In this document: one piece after another, positions 6,254-9,460 of the stretch
Layout of the letters: each line of letters opens with the position of its first letter
Numbering within the stretch: the first letter of the stretch is position 1
Assembly (NCBI GenBank): GCA_046539045.1
Contig: JBKHHU010000142.1
Coordinates: forward strand, 1-9,460
Source of the DNA: JBKHHU01 sp046539045
Lineage (GTDB): Bacteria; Planctomycetota; Phycisphaerae; SM23-33
Length of the DNA: 9,460 nt
Direction of reading: 5' to 3'
Translations under genes and position numbers: made by a program
The notes under the pieces: model-generated
Seen by the model: the letters and a program-made list of their open reading frames with translations, nothing else
Database searches by the model: none
Told to the model about the DNA's origin: nothing

Positions 6254-6497
6254 CGGATGGCGGGTCAGGAGACCCACCACCCGTAATACCCGTGTACCTG
6301 GTCCCGGATGGCGGGTCTCCCGACCCGCCATCTTGTTGAGTAAGAATCAGTGCCGGTGGTGGGTCAGGAGACCCACCACCCGTAATACCCGTGTACCTGA
6401 TCCCGGATGGCGGGTCTCCCGACCCGCCATCTTGTTGAGCGAGAATCAGTGCCGGTGGTGGGTCAGGAGACCCACCACCCGGATACCCGTGTACCTT
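6254..6497. repeat. BIME-like array of 99-bp units with two alternating hairpins
   Basis: About 2.4 copies of a 99-bp unit; GGGTCAGGAG begins at 6262, 6361 and 6460, exactly 99 bp apart. Each unit holds hairpin 1 (GGTGGTGGGTC, loop AGGA, GACCCACCACC) and hairpin 2 (GATGGCGGGTC, loop TCCC, GACCCGCCATC), each with an 11-bp perfect stem. They are separated by two conserved spacers (around TAATACCCGTGTACCT and TTGTTGAG..GAATCAGTGCC). Copies differ at a few spacer bases (GTAAGAATC versus GCGAGAATC). In the first copy hairpin 1 has the left arm of hairpin 2, and in the last the spacer is shortened (CCGGATACCC). The array fills the roughly 290-bp gap between the convergent rpmB and L,D-transpeptidase genes. 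Reading frames through it translate only the repeat. Confidence 0.93.
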
Positions 6498-6501
6498 GCG
6501 A

Positions 6502-7191
6502 CTATGGTTTGACGATGACTTCGGTGCCGATATCGATGCGCGGGTAAAGCTCGCGGATGGCGTCGTCGTCCAGGGCGATACACCCGAGCGTGCCGGACCG
6601 GCCGTTGCGGGCCCCGTGAATCATGATTTCGCCGCCCAGCGGCGTGTTCCAGGGAGGGCGCATCCCGTTGCGGATGCAATAGATGATATGGTCGTGCTGC
6701 TTCTGCGTGATCAGCCCGCTGTCGAGCCCGCGTCCGGCGTCTTCTTCGTTCGGGTAGCTCAGGCCAAGGGAGAGCGTGAACTTCGATTGGGGGTTCTTGA
6801 CGCAGACCTTGAACCGTCCTTCCGGCGTGCGGCGGTCGCCTTCGCGGGACTTGTCGCCCCGTCTGGAGCCAACGGCGGCACGGTAGGTCTTGACCAGCCG
6901 GTTTCCGTCGTACACCTGCAACTCGTAGCGATGCTTGATGACCACGATTCGCGGATCCCGCAGGTGACCCAGCGGCCGGTCGGTGCCGACAGGTTCCGGG
7001 CTGACACCGGTGCCCTCCAACTCCATAACCTCAACATCCCTGGCGGAAAGACCGCGTTGTCCGGACCCAGCCGGTCGGGAGGTCTGCTCGGAATCTTCGG
7101 CACGGAAACTGCGGGCAGCCAGGAAGCCCCCGCCGACCAGCACGAGTACCGCTTCGATCAGAATGATGACATTCCATTTGTTCTTCAACAT
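6502..7191 (-). CDS. Membrane-anchored L,D-transpeptidase, YkuD/YafK-like
   Basis: This encodes 229 residues. The N-terminus has one hydrophobic segment (about 7-26, VIILIEAVLVLVGGGFLAA) that would act as a signal anchor, then a polar linker to about 78. The YkuD-like domain follows: RIVVIKHRYELQVYDG (81-96), the substrate-cleft region EGDRRTPEGRFKV (117-129), and the active site IMIHG..SGTLGCIAL, with His192 and Cys204. Such enzymes make or cut meso-DAP cross-links or attach proteins to peptidoglycan outside the cytoplasmic membrane. The His-to-Cys spacing is short and the SHGC motif reads TLGC, which looks closer to YafK/DpaA-type members than to classical ErfK enzymes. The exact reaction is therefore uncertain. 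ATG 7191 is the only start in this frame before an upstream stop at 7225-7227; its ribosome site is weak (GGA about 9 nt away). The gene is 133 bp after the lipoprotein gene on the same strand. Confidence 0.85.
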   Translation of the reverse strand: MLKNKWNVIILIEAVLVLVGGGFLAARSFRAEDSEQTSRPAGSGQRGLSARDVEVMELEGTGVSPEPVGTDRPLGHLRDPRIVVIKHRYELQVYDGNRLVKTYRAAVGSRRGDKSREGDRRTPEGRFKVCVKNPQSKFTLSLGLSYPNEEDAGRGLDSGLITQKQHDHIIYCIRNGMRPPWNTPLGGEIMIHGARNGRSGTLGCIALDDDAIRELYPRIDIGTEVIVKP

Positions 7192-7221
7192 ACAGGCGGT
7201 TCCGTACTTGTTCCTTGATGG

Positions 7222-7236
7222 CCATCATTATGATGG
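7222..7236. promoter_or_regulatory. Perfect 15-bp palindrome upstream of the L,D-transpeptidase gene
   Basis: CCATCAT-T-ATGATGG is a perfect inverted repeat with 7-bp arms, 30-45 bp before the L,D-transpeptidase start. An extra GATGG (7217-7221) just before it also pairs with CCATC. The position suits an operator in the leader or promoter of that gene. No convincing promoter boxes were found around it. Confidence 0.4.
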
Positions 7237-7256
7237 TTCGGGCCCGTCAAAGCAAG

Positions 7257-7294
7257 CGGCCCCCGCATTCTCTCCTATCGGAACGCGGGGGCCG
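7257..7294 (-). terminator. Terminator-like stem after the lipoprotein gene
   Basis: CGGCCCCCGC (7257-7266) pairs perfectly with GCGGGGGCCG (7285-7294) around an 18-nt loop, 30 bp beyond the lipoprotein stop in the direction of transcription. On the minus strand the stem is followed by CTTGCTTTGA, a poor T-tract; on the plus strand by GGTACTTTTCTT. The stem is very stable, but termination efficiency is uncertain. Confidence 0.55.
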
Positions 7295-7324
7295 GGTACT
7301 TTTCTTGTTGCGGTTTTCGTCCGG

Positions 7325-7726
7325 CTATTTTCTGGCGGTCAGTCCCTGCTTGCTGAGCTGTTCGGCCAGGGCGTTGACGGCAGCGGGCTGCCCCTGGTCC
7401 GAATCGCTGGTGATCATCAGCACCGCGGCGTCCGGAACGGTGATCTCCTCGATGCGGATGGTATTTCCATCGGCGGTTTTCAATTCGCTGAACCCGCGCG
7501 AGGTGGTGGTATCGCCGGGGGATGTCCAGTCGATCCCCATATCAACCAGCTTCCCACCGTCGGCGGTCAGCTGGGAGACGGCCCGGTTGCGGGCCTCGAA
7601 CACCGTCTCGCGAGGCGCGTCGACCACGACGAACTCCTCACCATACAGGCTGTATGAGGCTCCCTGACTGCAGCCGCCTGCGACGACGGCGAGTCCCAGC
7701 AAAAACAAAACCACGAACCGTTTCAT
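7325..7726 (-). CDS. Small putative lipoprotein of unknown function
   Basis: This encodes 133 residues. It starts MKRFVVLFLLGLAVVAGGC: a basic start, hydrophobic core and a lipobox-like AGGC, so Cys19 would be lipidated by the Lgt/Lsp pathway and the protein held in a membrane facing outward. The mature part is about 115 residues with no motif I recognise. It alternates beta-like stretches (EEFVVVDAPRETVFEARNRAV, AAVLMITSDSDQ) with short helices, and the EARNRAVSQLTADGGKLVD segment resembles a small alpha/beta domain. The start is well supported: AAGGAG (complement of 7733-7738) is 6 nt upstream of ATG. It lies between a secreted-type hypothetical gene and an L,D-transpeptidase on the same strand, consistent with an envelope role, but the gaps of 124 and 133 bp and the stem after it argue against tight co-transcription. 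Confidence 0.75.
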   Translation of the reverse strand: MKRFVVLFLLGLAVVAGGCSQGASYSLYGEEFVVVDAPRETVFEARNRAVSQLTADGGKLVDMGIDWTSPGDTTTSRGFSELKTADGNTIRIEEITVPDAAVLMITSDSDQGQPAAVNALAEQLSKQGLTARK

Positions 7727-7735
7727 CCGCTTCTC

Positions 7736-7795
7736 CTTCGATTGTACTGAACCATGTGCCCGGGCTCATGTGCCCAAAGCGGATTACAATCGAAG
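7736..7795. promoter_or_regulatory. Nested palindromes in the lipoprotein gene leader
   Basis: CTTCGATTGTA (7736-7746) and TACAATCGAAG (7785-7795) form a perfect 11-bp inverted repeat. Between them, CATGTGCCCGGGCTCATG (7753-7770) is a near-perfect 18-bp palindrome (16 of 18), and CATGTGCCC occurs twice in direct orientation (7753-7761 and 7767-7775). The left arm overlaps the ribosome binding site of the lipoprotein gene, so pairing in RNA could mask it. There is no T-tract, so it is not an obvious terminator for the upstream gene. The regulatory role is inferred. Confidence 0.5.
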
Positions 7796-7850
7796 AACGA
7801 TAAGATACGAATGACGTTGCATTAATATCGTCTGAAGTCGCCTCGTCGGA

Positions 7851-9460
7851 TCAATGACGCATCATCATCCCCAGATAGAACGACGTGATCGCCTTGGGGA
7901 CCTCCGCGGGAACGAACGCGACGATGACCAACTCGCCCTTGTCCGCACTGAGCGATGCAGCAACGGGCGGGGACGGTGGGAACACCACATTGTCCATTCC
8001 GGAATTGGGCATGATGCGATTACCGATATCGATGTAAAGATTCCCCGCCCTCGAGGGATAGATGAACAGCTCGGTCACCCGGTTGCCCGGGAGGCGACGG
8101 ACAATCCGATCGTAGTGCTTCTTCGGTAGCCCATCGGGCACCTTGTCTGCTCTGGCTGCGGCGACGGCTGTCTTGATGAAGTCCTCCCCACCCATGAAAG
8201 TCACCAGCAGGCGTTTCTTGTCCAGGGGGATGATTGAGAAGCTCGGACGGTCGTCTCCGATAGCGGTCTCAAGGCTCTTGCTGAGTTCCTCGCCCTGGAA
8301 CATCGTTCCATCGAACTGGATCCGGTCGCCGGTCAGCGAGCCGACGGCGATCACGTCCTTGTTGATCGTGAGTCTGACCTTCGTGGAGCTGTTCTCTGTC
8401 AGTTTTTTCATCGCGGCACCGGCCCGGTCGGCGGCGGTGTGGATCGTCTTCCGCAAAGTTGCCGAGTCCTTACACTTGACGATGGTCCCGAACGCCAGCG
8501 AACCGTTGTTGGCCTTGGAAGGCCCGCAGAAGTGTTTCACACCGGTGACCTGTCCTTGGATCGATTCGACGGATTTCAGCAGCGTATCGCGGACTTCTTT
8601 CGGAAGGTCGGCAAGGACGGGGTGCCCGAGCAGATTGGCATAGTCCTGCTTCTTCATCTCCATCGGGGTGCGCAGCGTCTTGTTGGAGCCGTAGTAGAAC
8701 AGCCCGTCCAGGCCGGGCAGTCCCTGCAAAATCGTCCGCGGTTTGGAGATCGGTTTGGCGGCCGCCAGCGCCTTGCGGAACGGAGACTTCCGCCCATATC
8801 CCAACCGGGTCTCGAAGCGGATCCCATCGGCGCTGCTGTGGACACTGACGGCGACATGATCGGCCTGGGTCATCCAGGACTCGCGGGTCATGGTCACCCA
8901 CAGCAGCGGCGGACCGATCGGCATCGCATACATCATCGTCCTCATCCCGTAGCCCATCCCGGGCAGTTTCGGGGCGACGTTTCTGGAGTGCAACTGCTTC
9001 ATCCGTTTCAGGTCGATCCACGCCCAGCCGTGATCTCGCTGGATCATCTTTTCCTGCCCCGCGGTCATGCGAGGCAGAAACTTCCCATTGCCGGGAAACG
9101 CGTTTAACCACTTCTTCTTGGTCGCGACGGCCAGATACTTCTTGCCCAAGCGAAGTCCCCAGGATATGGCTGGGTCGTTCTTGCTGCCGCCCTTTCGGAC
9201 GACTTTTACGTATTTCCCGTCCCGGACGAAGGTCGCCGTCTTCGAGATATCCTGCAGGTCCTTGACCGGTAGGATAGCAGCCATCGGATACGACGACGGA
9301 TCCAAGTCGAACCGAACGCCCATGTTCCCACCCGCCTCGACCATTTCGCGGTCCACCTTCTCCGGATCGAGAAGGACCATGGCAACGGCCCCGTCCATGC
9401 GGACCGAATCGCCCAGCTGCAGCTTCTGCACGAGCGTCTCCATCGGAGGCACCGGCAGCG
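7851..9460 (-). CDS. Hypothetical protein, 5' end outside the window
   Basis: The minus-strand frame is open from the window edge to the TGA at 7853-7851, giving 536 visible residues. The first possible in-window start is a GTG at 9452, followed by an ATG at 9443, but the codons before them are also open and no ribosome site is seen, so the real start is probably upstream. I recognise no catalytic motif. The visible part reads as several alpha/beta repeats: ETLVQKLQLGDSVRMDGAVAMVLLDPEKV near the start, then segments such as FLPRMTAGQEKMIQRDHGWAWIDL, a Met-rich patch MGYGMRTMMYAMP, and a C-terminal KGELVIVAFVPAEVPKAITSFYLGMMMRH. This pattern resembles large DUF3352-like secreted or membrane-associated proteins of Planctomycetota, but that is a loose impression. 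It is the first of three codirectional envelope-type genes. A signal peptide may lie in the missing part. Confidence 0.7.
   Translation of the reverse strand, partial: LPVPPMETLVQKLQLGDSVRMDGAVAMVLLDPEKVDREMVEAGGNMGVRFDLDPSSYPMAAILPVKDLQDISKTATFVRDGKYVKVVRKGGSKNDPAISWGLRLGKKYLAVATKKKWLNAFPGNGKFLPRMTAGQEKMIQRDHGWAWIDLKRMKQLHSRNVAPKLPGMGYGMRTMMYAMPIGPPLLWVTMTRESWMTQADHVAVSVHSSADGIRFETRLGYGRKSPFRKALAAAKPISKPRTILQGLPGLDGLFYYGSNKTLRTPMEMKKQDYANLLGHPVLADLPKEVRDTLLKSVESIQGQVTGVKHFCGPSKANNGSLAFGTIVKCKDSATLRKTIHTAADRAGAAMKKLTENSSTKVRLTINKDVIAVGSLTGDRIQFDGTMFQGEELSKSLETAIGDDRPSFSIIPLDKKRLLVTFMGGEDFIKTAVAAARADKVPDGLPKKHYDRIVRRLPGNRVTELFIYPSRAGNLYIDIGNRIMPNSGMDNVVFPPSPPVAASLSADKGELVIVAFVPAEVPKAITSFYLGMMMRH

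Noticed and set aside
6254..6497. CRISPR array
   Set aside because: The repeats are contiguous 99-bp tandem units with conserved spacers, not short direct repeats with unique spacers, and no cas genes are nearby.
6210..6512. 100-codon frame with a repeated peptide (WWVRRPTTR units)
   Set aside because: It is a translation of the 99-bp hairpin repeat and starts inside the rpmB terminator.
8439..9107. Long plus-strand and alternate minus-strand frames inside the hypothetical gene
   Set aside because: They lie inside a longer frame with more protein-like composition and have no start signals.

Overview
The window is GC-rich, gene-dense bacterial DNA. It most resembles a Planctomycetota genome, perhaps class Phycisphaerae or a relative. 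That placement is inference. It rests on the mix of secreted polysaccharide-degrading enzymes, an EF-G of the EF-G-2 type, a diverged L,D-transpeptidase, long hypothetical secreted-type proteins, and abundant short-period and hairpin repeats between genes. No rRNA, tRNA, CRISPR array, transposase, integrase or phage gene is visible.

Layout, left to right. (1) 1-2399, + strand: the 3' end of a GH10 endo-xylanase-like gene, then, 44 bp later, a secreted clan GH-A-like glycoside hydrolase. This is probably part of a polysaccharide-degradation operon. (2) 2400-2828: a gene-free stretch dominated by a roughly 371-bp nested inverted repeat built from 9- and 10-bp tandem modules, with a small hairpin next to it. 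(3) 2829-3488, +: a class I SAM-dependent methyltransferase. (4) 3489-3734: intergenic DNA with another member of the same kind of repeat and a weak promoter candidate. (5) 3735-5774, +: an EF-G-like translational GTPase with a Tyr in the G3 motif. (6) 5775-6211, +: ribosomal protein bL28 (rpmB) with its own sigma70-like promoter embedded in a 15-bp dyad, closed by a clear rho-independent terminator. (7) 6254-6497: a BIME-like array of 99-bp units, each holding two different perfect hairpins, between convergent genes. (8) 9460-6502, - strand: three codirectional envelope genes, in transcription order a 5'-truncated hypothetical protein, a small lipoprotein and a YkuD-type L,D-transpeptidase. 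Palindromes and a terminator-like stem lie between them.

Functionally the window joins a carbohydrate-degradation module, a translation module (EF-G-like protein and bL28) and an envelope module. The most unusual content is non-coding: the giant composite palindrome at 2408-2778, the alternating-hairpin array at 6254-6497, and two dyads lying in promoter or leader positions. No clearly new multi-gene system is present. The glycoside hydrolase at 456-2399 and the hypothetical protein at 7851-9460 are the least characterised proteins.
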